Positions 10,183 to 20,408 of a DNA stretch of 64,000 nt are shown one piece after another. The notes under the pieces are model-generated. The model ran no database searches, was not told the DNA's origin, and saw nothing but the letters and a program-made list of their open reading frames with translations. The stretch spans positions 347,375 to 411,374 of the forward strand of contig NZ_BRVM01000001.1 in assembly GCF_026011715.1 (NCBI RefSeq). The letters run 5' to 3'. A program made the translations under genes and the position numbers. The stretch's first letter is position 1. Each line of letters starts with the position of its first letter. This DNA is from Cytobacillus sp. NCCP-133. Its GTDB lineage: Bacteria; Bacillota; Bacilli; Bacillales; Cytobacillaceae.

Positions 10183-10326
10183 CTATGAGATGGGAAAATC
10201 AGCTTCTGCTAGCTCTTCATCGTTATTTCCGGGTATATCCTGAGTTTCCTTTTCTAGCTCCTTGAAGAGAAGATATGTGTCAATATTACCTGTCTGAGAA
10301 AACACTTTCCAGGTAAAATCCATCAT
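10183..10326 (-). CDS. yqzL: YqzL family small protein
   Basis: A 47-aa ORF beginning MMDFTWKVFSQTGNIDTYLL and rich in acidic residues at the C-terminus. It resembles the Bacillus YqzL family, which lies between era and recO in the same order. The ribosome binding site AGAAAGGTGGGG is strong. Either of two adjacent ATG codons (10326 or 10323) may be the start. The function of the family is not known. Confidence 0.85.
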   Translation of the reverse strand: MMDFTWKVFSQTGNIDTYLLFKELEKETQDIPGNNDEELAEADFPIS

Positions 10327-10485
10327 CGAAAACCCCACCTTTCTGTTTTTCAACTAGCAATTTATTTATCCCAATACTTTATCTATATCATAGCCTGTCT
10401 TTGTAAAATCATGAGACGAAAATATTGTCAATCAGTATCATGCATATTAACCTATAATCGCTAATACCTTATTTAGGGCTGGTAT

Positions 10486-11836
<1,351 letters not shown>

Positions 11837-12126
11837 CTATTATTTTACACCATTTCACCGGCATTTTCACTGTTTGTAGCAAAAACGTAATAAAAATATT
11901 TGAATTTTCTAAAAATATAACCGTTTCTTAAAAGATAGGCTTGTAAAGGATACTTTATATTTACGATGCCATTTATATAGTCTCTGCTCACTTTTACTTC
12001 ACCAGATTTTTAAGGGCTGTTCTGTCATTTTAGCGGATTCAATGAGCGTTTTCAAACTCTGTAATGTAACAATTTTTTTATAATGTAATTAGGCTGAATC
12101 TTCTCAGGGAATTCATAATTGCCAGC

Positions 12127-12155
12127 ACAAAGAAAAGCTGCCCATTTGGACAGCT
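12127..12155 (-). terminator. Terminator after dgkA
   Basis: Hairpin AGCTGTCC/GGGCAGCT (12136-12155, one wobble) followed on the minus strand by TTTTCTTTG. It overlaps the last codons of dgkA and separates the pgpH-ybeY-dgkA unit from cdd-era. Confidence 0.85.
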
Positions 12156-12552
12156 ATAAACTAATTATATAAGCAAGAATTCTCGGCAAAAAAACGATAA
12201 TGCCGATTATTATGCAGAGAGCAGCGTACACTAAAACAGCCCCCGCTGCAATATCCTTAGCCTGCTTTGCGAGTGGGTGATAGTCTTCTGTTGCCAGGTC
12301 GACAACCCTTTCAATGGCAGTATTCATTAATTCAAGGGAAAGCATTCCGCCTATTGCAAAGAGAATCATTATCCACTCAATCCGTGAAATTGATAGTACT
12401 CCTCCCAGTAAGATAACAGCAATTGAGATCACAACGTGAATTTGGAGGTTCCTTTCTTTCATTAAAGCTGATTTAATGCCGGCAAATGCAAATGCAAAGG
12501 ATTTAAGGAAACCGTGAGTACGCTTCTTATTATCTTTTGAGCCCAAATTCAT
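12154..12552 (-). CDS. dgkA: Undecaprenol kinase / diacylglycerol kinase family protein
   Basis: Integral membrane kinase of the DgkA family; in Gram-positives the substrate is undecaprenol. The start at 12552 (MNLGSKDNKKRTHGF) follows AGAAGGA and gives 132 aa. The signature LSLELMNTAIERVVDL and three hydrophobic helices are visible. The same frame is open for another 52 codons upstream, but that part is the shadow of ybeY. The gene starts 23 nt before the end of ybeY, so the two are likely translationally coupled. Confidence 0.95.
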   Translation of the reverse strand: MNLGSKDNKKRTHGFLKSFAFAFAGIKSALMKERNLQIHVVISIAVILLGGVLSISRIEWIMILFAIGGMLSLELMNTAIERVVDLATEDYHPLAKQAKDIAAGAVLVYAALCIIIGIIVFLPRILAYIISL

Positions 12553-13000
12553 CAAGTATATCCTTCTGGCGGGAGAACATTTTTTTCTCATCCTCAGCGT
12601 TCTCATGATCATAGCCCAGAAGATGGAGGAATCCATGGACTGCCAAAAAACCAAGCTCCCGCATAAAAGAGTGCCTATATTCTTCCGCTTGCTCAACTGC
12701 TTTTGCAACTGATATAATAATGTCTCCTAAAACCCTCGGCATATCAGCTCCAACAAGTTCGACTTCACCTTCGCCCATTTCTTCCATCGCAAAAGAAATC
12801 ACATCGGTTGGCTGGTCTTTGTCACGGTACTCCCTATTGATTTCCCGAATGCGGTCATTGGTAACAAATGTGATTGAAACCTCACTTTCCGGTTCAACCC
12901 CCTCTTTTGCAGCTGCAAAATTAATTAACTCTTCTATTTGGGCAATTGCATTTTCCTTCAGTTCATTTGTTTCATCAAAAAAATCAACGTTTAAACTCAT
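12530..13000 (-). CDS. ybeY: Endoribonuclease YbeY (16S rRNA maturation)
   Basis: Metal-dependent RNase involved in 16S rRNA 3' processing and ribosome quality control. The 156-aa protein has the zinc motif HGFLHLLGYDH near residues 120-130 and the upstream TDVISFAMEE segment. It overlaps pgpH by 4 nt and dgkA by 23 nt, in the conserved order pgpH-ybeY-dgkA. Confidence 0.97.
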   Translation of the reverse strand: MSLNVDFFDETNELKENAIAQIEELINFAAAKEGVEPESEVSITFVTNDRIREINREYRDKDQPTDVISFAMEEMGEGEVELVGADMPRVLGDIIISVAKAVEQAEEYRHSFMRELGFLAVHGFLHLLGYDHENAEDEKKMFSRQKDILDEFGLKR

Positions 13001-15189
13001 GCTTGCTTCACCTTCTGTTTTGTCATTTCTGGATACTCGATTCTAGAGTGGAAGATTCCGTTTAGCGTCTCGCAAAATGAATGTGAAACCGTTTCGAGCT
13101 CTTTTAAGGTTAAATCACATTCATTCAGCTGTCCATCCTGTAGGCGGTCCGAAATAATATTTCGGACCAGTCCCTCAATTTGTTCGGTAGTAGGGTGAGA
13201 CATAGATCTTACAGCAGCTTCCACACTATCGGCAATTCCGATTATAGCGGATTCCTTTGATTGCCCTTTTGGTCCGGGATAACGATAATCCTCTTCTTTG
13301 ACCTCTAGCCCATTCTGCTTTGCTTTATGATAAAAATACTTAAGCAGCGTCGTCCCATGGTGCTGCTCGGCAATATCTACAATTTCTTTAGGCATCTTGT
13401 GCTTCTTCAGCATTTCCGCCCCATCCACAGCATGTGCAATAATAATATTTTTACTGGTCTGCGGCGGCAGCCGATCATGTGGATTTTCAATATTCACTTG
13501 ATTTTCTATAAAAAATTGCGGGCGTTTTGTTTTTCCGATATCGTGATAATAACAGCCCACTCTGGCTAGAAGACCGTTTGCGCCAATTGCTTCACAGGCT
13601 GATTCCGAAAGATTCGCAACCATGACACTATGGTGATAAGTGCCTGGGGCTTCGGTTAAGATTTTTCTCAGCAGCGGATGGTTAGGATTAGACAGCTCAA
13701 TCAGCCGCATCGTTGATAAGATCCCAAATCCGGCTTCAAAATATGGAAGCAGCCCAATTGTAAGCACTGCTGAAGAAATGCCTGAAATTAGCGCAATCAC
13801 AAGGTAAAAACCGTATTCCACAGTATCATAATGGCCATTTCTTAAGAACAGCAAAGAAAAGATGACGATAATGTTAACAGCCGAAACAAACATGCCAGCC
13901 TGCAAAATTTTTGATCGGCGATTTTGCTTGCTTAGAAATAAGATTGCCGCTAATCCGCTGCAAATAATATAGATGCCTGCTGTAAACTGAAATGTGCCGG
14001 TGATTCCTTCATTAAAAATAATGCTTCCGCAAATTGCCATAATAATTGTAAAGAAAAGAGCCAATTTCTCATCAATCAATATTTTAATCAGCATTGCCCC
14101 CATCGCTGCAGGGAATATATAGCCTATTTCAGAGTAATCTGAATCCTGAAAAAAACTGATTACCTTCATGAGCAATAAAGACAGAACAAATACAAGGCTA
14201 AACAGTAGCAAGTAGCTTTGCTTAAGTTCCGATTGAGCATTTAATTCATGGAAATAATAGTAAAAAGCCGATAGAGCAATCAAGATGATCAATGACAGAC
14301 CAACAAAAGGCTGTATTGAATTCACGCTGTCCAAAAGGCCAACAAGTTCAAGCTGCCTGTAAATATCCCTGCTGATCAGCTGATTTTCCTCCACAATAAT
14401 CTGCCCCTGCAGGATTTTAACAGGTTCAATGCTCTCCACAGCCTGCTGCCGCATTTCTTCTGTAGCCACTGGATCATAGAATCGATTTTGATAGATCGCA
14501 TAACGCCCTAACTCAATTGCAGCCTGTTTTAAATCAGAGTTTAAGCTAGTAAACCTCAGTTCTTCCTCGACCCGTTTTTTCGAATTCTCCACCTGTTCAG
14601 CTGGTATCTCACTGTTCATAATCTTATTAATCGCGGTAACAGTAAGGTCTTTAGCAATGGAAAGCTCACCTTTTTTTGCCTGCAGCAGAGCCAGAAAAAC
14701 ATCATCTGAGACTTCACGTGTTACATCCTCTGTCAGCTTTTCTTTAACCATGGAGAGTTTCTCATTCGGAGAAGGCCCAGTCGGTACTGGAGCCTCTGAC
14801 TCGTCACCAGCTTTTTCAGAAGTCTCATTCTTTTTTTTGTCAAGATCCTCTTGAACCTCTTCGTTCACTTCGAATACTGAACCGAAAATAGAAGTAACTA
14901 AATCAACCCGATTTTGAGCAATTTCTTTTTTTACAACATAAATATCATTCACTTCGTTTTCAGCATCTTTTTTCTTTTTCTCTGTACTCGCTTTGTCTTC
15001 AATTGTGATTGGGGATCTAATCGTCTGTTCAGCAACTGAGAACAGCCTCAAATCCAATTTTTCCGGTTTGACATTGCTGTACATGGAAAAATACATGACA
15101 GTGCCCAAAAGGAGAAATAACAGAACTCGAAAAAAAGTCATATTTAATAAATTTCTGATTTTAGTCATACTTTGCTGAAGGTTTCCCAT
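12997..15189 (-). CDS. pgpH: 7TM-HD family phosphodiesterase PgpH (YqfF)
   Basis: Membrane protein whose cytoplasmic HD domain degrades c-di-AMP in Listeria and B. subtilis homologues. The 730-aa protein has one N-terminal TM helix, an extracellular 7TMR-HDED domain, seven clustered TM helices (about residues 290-480), then the HD domain with YHHSVMVANLSE, HDIGKTKRPQFF and HAVDGAEML. The ATG at 15189 follows AGGAGGGG. In relatives it is directly downstream of phoH; here a terminator, an intron and a repeat lie between them, so it presumably needs its own promoter within 15190-15540, where I see none with certainty. Confidence 0.96.
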   Translation of the reverse strand: MGNLQQSMTKIRNLLNMTFFRVLLFLLLGTVMYFSMYSNVKPEKLDLRLFSVAEQTIRSPITIEDKASTEKKKKDAENEVNDIYVVKKEIAQNRVDLVTSIFGSVFEVNEEVQEDLDKKKNETSEKAGDESEAPVPTGPSPNEKLSMVKEKLTEDVTREVSDDVFLALLQAKKGELSIAKDLTVTAINKIMNSEIPAEQVENSKKRVEEELRFTSLNSDLKQAAIELGRYAIYQNRFYDPVATEEMRQQAVESIEPVKILQGQIIVEENQLISRDIYRQLELVGLLDSVNSIQPFVGLSLIILIALSAFYYYFHELNAQSELKQSYLLLFSLVFVLSLLLMKVISFFQDSDYSEIGYIFPAAMGAMLIKILIDEKLALFFTIIMAICGSIIFNEGITGTFQFTAGIYIICSGLAAILFLSKQNRRSKILQAGMFVSAVNIIVIFSLLFLRNGHYDTVEYGFYLVIALISGISSAVLTIGLLPYFEAGFGILSTMRLIELSNPNHPLLRKILTEAPGTYHHSVMVANLSESACEAIGANGLLARVGCYYHDIGKTKRPQFFIENQVNIENPHDRLPPQTSKNIIIAHAVDGAEMLKKHKMPKEIVDIAEQHHGTTLLKYFYHKAKQNGLEVKEEDYRYPGPKGQSKESAIIGIADSVEAAVRSMSHPTTEQIEGLVRNIISDRLQDGQLNECDLTLKELETVSHSFCETLNGIFHSRIEYPEMTKQKVKQA

Positions 15190-15540
15190 AAATACCCCTC
15201 CTATCTTGACCGCAATGCTGCCAGATAAGCTTGAACATAAATTATTCTTAATTTATGTAAAATCATAACAGTTTTTTCATTAAGTTTCATCAGGAAAAAT
15301 AGCTATTTATTAACAGGGTACCTAAACATTTCATTAATAGCAAATAATTCCATAACAATTTCTTTAAAAAAGAATCTCTTAGATTACCTGTTGATTAAAC
15401 TCCCTTTGCCAGTTTTTGCTGCAAAAGACGTTCTCCTGCTTAACGCATCTTTGAGGCGGTCCCTTCACAGACACCTTTACAATAAATTGAAGTACTCTGA
15501 ATAAACAGGAGCTTAACATAAGAAACCGCAAAGCGCTCCC

Positions 15541-15682
15541 TATCGGTGACAAGCATAAGACGAGCTGGCTGAAAGGTTGTTTTTTTAAACATTTGAACGG
15601 ATTGGCTTAGACCCGAGAGCCGATGGCGCCTGGGGCTAGACCGTTTTCTAGGTTCTAAAGGATATAAATTCTGATATTACAA
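15541..15682 (+). repeat. Terminator-associated dispersed repeat (copy 3), interrupted side of intron
   Basis: It includes GACAAGCATAAGACGAGC, GGCGCCTGGGGCTAGAC and the conserved tail AAAGGATATAAATTCTGATA. The tail stops exactly at the inferred 3' end of the group II intron. The region 15190-15540 has no supported gene. Confidence 0.75.
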
Positions 15683-17852
15683 ATAAAGTAGGGAAACCAC
15701 TCTCATGGCTTCCCCCTTATCAAACCGTACGTGCCCTATTAAGGCATACAGCTTACCCATATGTTACAATGATTATCAAGAGGATGCGTTCCAGGCATTC
15801 TGCATCTTTTGGAGACGGTGGGGAGTAAAATACTCCTCACCTTTTTCTTTTGCTCGTCTTATTGCATTTCGTTGTTTCCGTTTTCCTTTTTCTCTCATCT
15901 CTTCGAGATATTGTTCGAGTGTATATCCAAGTGCTTTATTTAGATATAACCAATAGCTGGGTATTAGTTTAATCCCGACAAAGAAACCCTTATTCCATTT
16001 ATATCTCATCTTTTGTTCTTTCTTCTGATTAGGATGTTTATGGATAAAGGCAACTCGCAGCCTTTTCCTTATATATCCATCTAAACCCAGAAGGATTCTT
16101 CGCATCCAACGAGTGACACAGTGACTCTTTTGCGCCAGCTCTTCATTTGCTTTAATGGCTTTGACATTGGTTAAATAGTAGTTTACTTTTCCTCGAATAA
16201 TTGGATTTACACGATTTACCCATTCCTCTTTATTTAAGGTTAAAGTCTTTCGTGTTTTATCTTTGATTTTCAATCGGAAATCTTTGATGGATTCTTTCTT
16301 GGGTGTGACATGAAAGGCAAGCTTCTTATCTTTCTTTCTTGGCCTCCAGTGATGAAAGGTGAACCCTAGAAAATCAAAATTATCCTTTTTAAAGTTAACT
16401 ACTTTTGTTTTCTCTTTAGAGATTTCCAATCCCAGTTCAGCTAATTTCTCTTTCGTCAAAGCAGCTGCCTTTTCTATGGCTTCTTGAGATTTGGCAAATA
16501 AAAGAAAATCGTCGGCGTACCGCACGAAGCGAATACCATGCAAGTCCCATTCCCAATCCAATTCGTTAAGATATACATTCGCCAGTAAGGGTGAGATGAC
16601 TCCACCTTGTGGCGTTCCGTAGTCAGAGTGTATCAGTTTCCCTTCTTCCATGGCACCTGCCTTAAGCCATTGTTCAACTAAACCTAAGACCGTTCGGTCT
16701 GACACATACTTCTTCAAGGTGCCCATGAGTTTCTTATGGGAGATGTTGTCAAAGAACCCTTTGATATCACAGTCGTAAATATAGTTATATCCTTGTTCTA
16801 TGTTCCATAGGATGATTTGGAGAGCTCTTTCTACTCCTCTGTTCGGTCGATATCCAACTGACCAATTATGAAATAAGAAGTCTTCAAATTTTGGTTGTAG
16901 TACATTTACTACACTCTGTTGCACAATACGATCCTCAATTGTTGGAATGCCTAAAGGTCTTTTCTTCCCATTCTTTTTTGGGATGTATACTCTTTTTACT
17001 GGTTGGGCTTGGTAAGTTTTCGTTCTTAATTTGTTTAGAAGGGACATGATGTTGTCTTCTAAATTCGCATTGTAGCTTTCAAGTGTTTCTCCGTCTATTC
17101 CTCCGGTGCCTTTGTTCGCTTTTACTTGTTCAAAGCTTTGAGTTAATTTACGGTCAAATAGAATTTGTCCATACACACTGTGTAGCTTAAATTTCCACTC
17201 TTGATTCATTGCGTATTCCGCGCCTTTCCTTGATGTACTTTCAAACGGTTTTACCGCAGTAACTTATTTGTTGGCATTGCATCTTGTTCATGGCTTGGAG
17301 CCATAGGTCATTCCCCTTCCGTTCGTCCGGCGTTATGGTCGTGGAACTACTTCCGTACTATGAGAATGTCTGACTTCTCCACCCGTTCCTAATCACTTCG
17401 GATTACCCTTATAGATTGGAACCCTGCCTGTTTGGTAAGGTGGAGACCTCACGGGGTCATCGCATCTTCCTTCAAAACATACCCTTCACCATCACATGAT
17501 AAGTTACAATTTCCCGTTCTGACTTCTAGGGAAAATGCCTTTTAGTGGGCTTCCTCACTTTTCGAAAAGTCACCAACTTATCCCGCCGCCGTGCTTCACA
17601 CTTCTTGCATTAGGGTCTATTTCTTCGCCTACGGATCTCTCGAATTCCCGCATCTCCTTCGAACAATACCTCACGATACTGCCCTAGATTAGGCTTCCCG
17701 AGCTAGGTCAGTCTCCTCGGGGATGGATTTTCACCATCTGGAATTCAGCTTCTCTTCATTCATCCAGTCGTTACATCTCAATGTCGTCTCTGTCCTTAAA
17801 AGAAGTGAAGGACGTCGGAATTTACGACGTCCTATGTGACTGCCCGTCGCAC
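15683..17852 (-). mobile_element. Group II intron (probably class C) inserted at the phoH terminator
   Basis: The 5' end on the minus strand is GTGCGACGGGCAG (from 17852), matching the GUGYG group II start. Domain V is recognisable at 15722-15754 (AAGCTGTATGCC, hexaloop-like TTAATA, GGGCACGTACGGTTT), followed by a domain VI stem (GGGGGAAGCCA/TGGTTTCCC) and an end CTACTTTAT with the expected AY. It encodes a reverse transcriptase. The insertion is immediately after the U-tract of an intrinsic terminator hairpin, the target type of class C introns. About 2.17 kb; ends are inferred to within a few nucleotides. Confidence 0.9.
15776..17209 (-). CDS. ltrA: Group II intron reverse transcriptase/maturase (LtrA type)
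   Basis: Intron-encoded protein that assists splicing and retrohoming. The 477-aa protein has RT blocks with KKNGKKRPLGIPTIEDR, GYRPNRG, DCDIKGFFDNI, GTPQGGVISPLLANVYL and the catalytic RYADDFLLF (YADD at about 231-234). A maturase-specific region follows (VNPIIRGKVNYYL, VTRWMRRILLGL). No HNH endonuclease motif is evident at the C-terminus, consistent with class C introns. The frame is intact, so the element may still be active. Confidence 0.96.
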   Translation of the reverse strand: MNQEWKFKLHSVYGQILFDRKLTQSFEQVKANKGTGGIDGETLESYNANLEDNIMSLLNKLRTKTYQAQPVKRVYIPKKNGKKRPLGIPTIEDRIVQQSVVNVLQPKFEDFLFHNWSVGYRPNRGVERALQIILWNIEQGYNYIYDCDIKGFFDNISHKKLMGTLKKYVSDRTVLGLVEQWLKAGAMEEGKLIHSDYGTPQGGVISPLLANVYLNELDWEWDLHGIRFVRYADDFLLFAKSQEAIEKAAALTKEKLAELGLEISKEKTKVVNFKKDNFDFLGFTFHHWRPRKKDKKLAFHVTPKKESIKDFRLKIKDKTRKTLTLNKEEWVNRVNPIIRGKVNYYLTNVKAIKANEELAQKSHCVTRWMRRILLGLDGYIRKRLRVAFIHKHPNQKKEQKMRYKWNKGFFVGIKLIPSYWLYLNKALGYTLEQYLEEMREKGKRKQRNAIRRAKEKGEEYFTPHRLQKMQNAWNASS

Positions 17853-17880
17853 AAAAAACCGCCAAAAAAAATTGGCGGTG
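17853..17880 (-). terminator. phoH terminator, intron target site
   Basis: Hairpin with arms CCGCCAA (17872-17878 on minus) and TTGGCGG (17859-17865) and a T6 loop, followed by T6 at 17853-17858. The intron begins at the very next nucleotide. Confidence 0.92.
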
Positions 17881-17881
17881 T

Positions 17882-18844
17882 CTAGTTAATGTCTTTTTCA
17901 TATGCCTGGATAATCTTTGCTACCAGCGGATGACGGACTACATCACTTTGCTCTAAATGTACAAATGACAAGCCTTTTACTCCGTTGAGTATGTCTTCAG
18001 CGACAATCAGCCCCGACTTAACCCCTTTTGGAAGGTCGACTTGTGTACGGTCACCAGTAATAATCATTTTCGACCCAAAACCTAAGCGGGTTAAAAACAT
18101 TTTCATTTGAGCTTGTGTTGTATTCTGCGCTTCATCAAGAATGACAAATGCGTCATCAAGGGTCCGTCCCCTCATATAAGCCAATGGTGCAATTTCAATC
18201 GTTCCTCTTTCAATCATTCTCTGTGTATGCTCCATACCTAATATATCATGCAGCGCATCATATAAAGGCCGCAAATAAGGATCTACCTTTTCCTTTAAAT
18301 CTCCAGGCAAAAACCCAAGGCTTTCTCCTGCTTCAACAGCAGGACGGGTTAGGATGATTCTTTTTACTTTTCCATTTTTCAAGGCATTGACCGCCATCAC
18401 AACAGCTAAATATGTTTTCCCAGTACCGGCCGGTCCTATGCCAAATACCAGGTCGTTTTGGCGTATGGCATTGATGTACTGACTCTGACCCAGTGTTTTG
18501 ACTCGAATGGATTTGCCCTTTGCATTTTTCGTAATTTCTTCTTCATATAAGTCACTGAAATATTCGAGCGTGCCCTTGTTCGCCATTTGAATTGCGTACA
18601 TGACATCTCTCTGGCTTATATTTATTCCTTTTCTAATGACATAAAGCAATTTATCCAGAACTTTTCCGACGAGCTCTACTTTGTCCATTTCCCCAGACAC
18701 ATAAACAGATTCACCTCTGGTTACAACGGAAACGTTCAGTTCTTGTTCAATAATTTTCAGATTTGCATCCGCATTTCCCAATAGGGCAATTGCTTCGTTT
18801 GGGTCTTCTAGCTGCAGGTTCATTGTTTTCAAGTCTTCTGTCAT
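17882..18844 (-). CDS. phoH: PhoH family ATPase (PhoL)
   Basis: PhoH-type P-loop ATPase; the cellular role is unsettled, with links to RNA metabolism. The 320-aa protein has an N-terminal KH-like region and Walker A GPAGTGKTYLAVVMAV, Walker B VILDEAQN, and the sensor-like ITGDRTQVDLP. The start overlaps the yqfD stop by 4 nt. Its terminator has been invaded by a group II intron, which probably leaves phoH transcription termination intact because class C introns keep the hairpin. Confidence 0.97.
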   Translation of the reverse strand: MTEDLKTMNLQLEDPNEAIALLGNADANLKIIEQELNVSVVTRGESVYVSGEMDKVELVGKVLDKLLYVIRKGINISQRDVMYAIQMANKGTLEYFSDLYEEEITKNAKGKSIRVKTLGQSQYINAIRQNDLVFGIGPAGTGKTYLAVVMAVNALKNGKVKRIILTRPAVEAGESLGFLPGDLKEKVDPYLRPLYDALHDILGMEHTQRMIERGTIEIAPLAYMRGRTLDDAFVILDEAQNTTQAQMKMFLTRLGFGSKMIITGDRTQVDLPKGVKSGLIVAEDILNGVKGLSFVHLEQSDVVRHPLVAKIIQAYEKDIN

Positions 18845-20034
18845 TCTGAATCTCCTTGAATAATTGGTTGTCCTTCTGCAATATTCTCAATAATTTGGAA
18901 ATGTATTGCTAATGTTACTTTACCATTATCAACCGATTGGTGCAAAACTTTTTCACCCTTAACCTTAGCATTTTCATCTAAGGTATTTTTTATTTTTTTT
19001 CTTGCCAAATCTTTTGCAACATCAAATGCTTCTTCATTTGAATAAATCCTAGTTACCTGCTCCCGTTCTCTGTATGTTTTATTTTTATACGAAACAGGGA
19101 GCTCCCATTTTAAGAACTTGATTTTCGTTTCATTTTCCTCTATTTCATATTCTTTAAACTCCAACTTTCCAAATCCCCATACCGGAATATCCAATGAACC
19201 GATTGTAATGGAATGCTTAACCTTTTCATTTCCGTTAAATACCTGGAATGTGCTTTTCAGCGGTAGCTCAACTATTGATTTATACCAGGTTTCTCCGAGA
19301 ATTTCTCCTTTGGCTGGAACTGTTTCGGTTTCTCCTTCTTTTCCGATTACACCTGAAACCAGAAGCTGTCCAGGCTGAACGTGATCATTTATATCAACGA
19401 CTTGCCGGCCTTCTTCTACAAACATGTCTACAATTACTGCCTTCTTTTTTGCCACTAGATGGCGTGGACTCAAATATTCAGGCTTCTCCGGTTCATTTTT
19501 CTCTACAACCTGTAAATGGTAGGTTGTCCCTTTTAATTCCACACCGACCCATGTAATCGCTCCTATATTATTGGAGAGCTTACGCTGTATTGTTTCCGCA
19601 TTATCAATAAAGAATTGAAGCTTTCCTGTCTTAACCCCCATCTTGTCCAATTCTTTGCGGATCTGGTATTCAGTTGAAGGGTTTGCACCTTTGATTTCTA
19701 TTCCCCAAATCATATTGGATAAAAGAATAATAGCTGCAAAAAAAGCCAATGCACCAGCTGCAAATCCGCTGTTTTTCAATAACCTCTTATAAAGAAAAGG
19801 AACTCCTGCCCGCTGCAGGAACTCGATTTTGCAATCGCTGTTCCTGGCGAGGCTTCTGATTTTTTTTGCATCTTCAAGCTTCATTTTAAACGTCACAGCT
19901 TGTTCGCCATGGTTCTTTACATACCAAATATTAATACCGCTTCTTGTTAGTGTATTAATGAAACGCTCGATTCCCTTTCCGCTTGCTTTTACTGTAACAA
20001 GACCCCTATAAAACTCTATCCACTGGTTCTTCAT
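18841..20034 (-). CDS. yqfD: Sporulation protein YqfD
   Basis: SigE-controlled sporulation protein in B. subtilis; molecular role unknown. The 397-aa protein has an N-terminal cytoplasmic part, one TM helix at about 95-115 (AAGALAFFAAIILLSNMIWG) and a long extracytoplasmic region. It is 18 bp downstream of yqfC, and phoH overlaps its end by 4 nt, so phoH may also be read from the sporulation promoter. Confidence 0.95.
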   Translation of the reverse strand: MKNQWIEFYRGLVTVKASGKGIERFINTLTRSGINIWYVKNHGEQAVTFKMKLEDAKKIRSLARNSDCKIEFLQRAGVPFLYKRLLKNSGFAAGALAFFAAIILLSNMIWGIEIKGANPSTEYQIRKELDKMGVKTGKLQFFIDNAETIQRKLSNNIGAITWVGVELKGTTYHLQVVEKNEPEKPEYLSPRHLVAKKKAVIVDMFVEEGRQVVDINDHVQPGQLLVSGVIGKEGETETVPAKGEILGETWYKSIVELPLKSTFQVFNGNEKVKHSITIGSLDIPVWGFGKLEFKEYEIEENETKIKFLKWELPVSYKNKTYREREQVTRIYSNEEAFDVAKDLARKKIKNTLDENAKVKGEKVLHQSVDNGKVTLAIHFQIIENIAEGQPIIQGDSE

Positions 20035-20052
20035 TTCCTTCCTCCTGAATTC

Positions 20053-20343
20053 TTATTCATTGTCTGAAAGGTAAGTAACTGAATCGATTTTCCCTTCAAG
20101 CAGTATTTCTTCCGGTAAAATTGTTTTAATTACAAATGCTTTCCCTTTAATCAACAGCTGCCCCTGCTTCAAAAGCAGCCTGAGTTCCTTATCTGAAAAG
20201 GCAAGTAATCCTCTGTGGTTCTCAATATATATGTGGATCTGTCCAATCATCGTGATACGGGGTAAATCCATCATGACATCTTGAGGAAGCTCCATGTTTT
20301 TAGTCATCCAGCTGCGGACGATATGTCCCCATTTTTTTGCCAT
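20053..20343 (-). CDS. yqfC: Sporulation protein YqfC
   Basis: YqfC/YabP-type small sporulation protein. The start at 20343 (MAKKWGHIVRSWMTKNM) matches the family N-terminus and gives 96 aa; an upstream in-frame ATG at 20364 is less likely. Motifs VMMDLPRITMIGQIHIYIEN and LPEEILLEGKIDSV are characteristic. Its Shine-Dalgarno GGGGG lies inside the 3' arm of a hairpin followed by T7. Confidence 0.94.
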   Translation of the reverse strand: MAKKWGHIVRSWMTKNMELPQDVMMDLPRITMIGQIHIYIENHRGLLAFSDKELRLLLKQGQLLIKGKAFVIKTILPEEILLEGKIDSVTYLSDNE

Positions 20344-20393
20344 AAAAAAAGAACCCCCTTTCATCTCATATGTATGAAATGAACGAAGGTTCT
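20344..20393 (-). terminator. Terminator of yqeZ-floA-yqfB overlapping the yqfC ribosome binding site
   Basis: On the minus strand AGAACC...GTTCAT pairs imperfectly with ATGAAAGGGGGTTCT, followed by T7 at 20344-20350 and then the yqfC ATG. The stem includes the yqfC Shine-Dalgarno sequence. Confidence 0.65.
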
Positions 20394-20408
20394 AGCACTT
20401 ATTTTTCA

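Noticed and set aside
12553..12708. N-terminal extension of dgkA
   Set aside because: The extra 52 codons are the alternate frame of ybeY and do not match the family; a good ribosome binding site precedes 12552.
15450..17880. Defence retron or diversity-generating retroelement
   Set aside because: The RT carries a maturase domain and is enclosed by group II intron ends and domain V; no msr/msd, template repeat or accessory gene is present.
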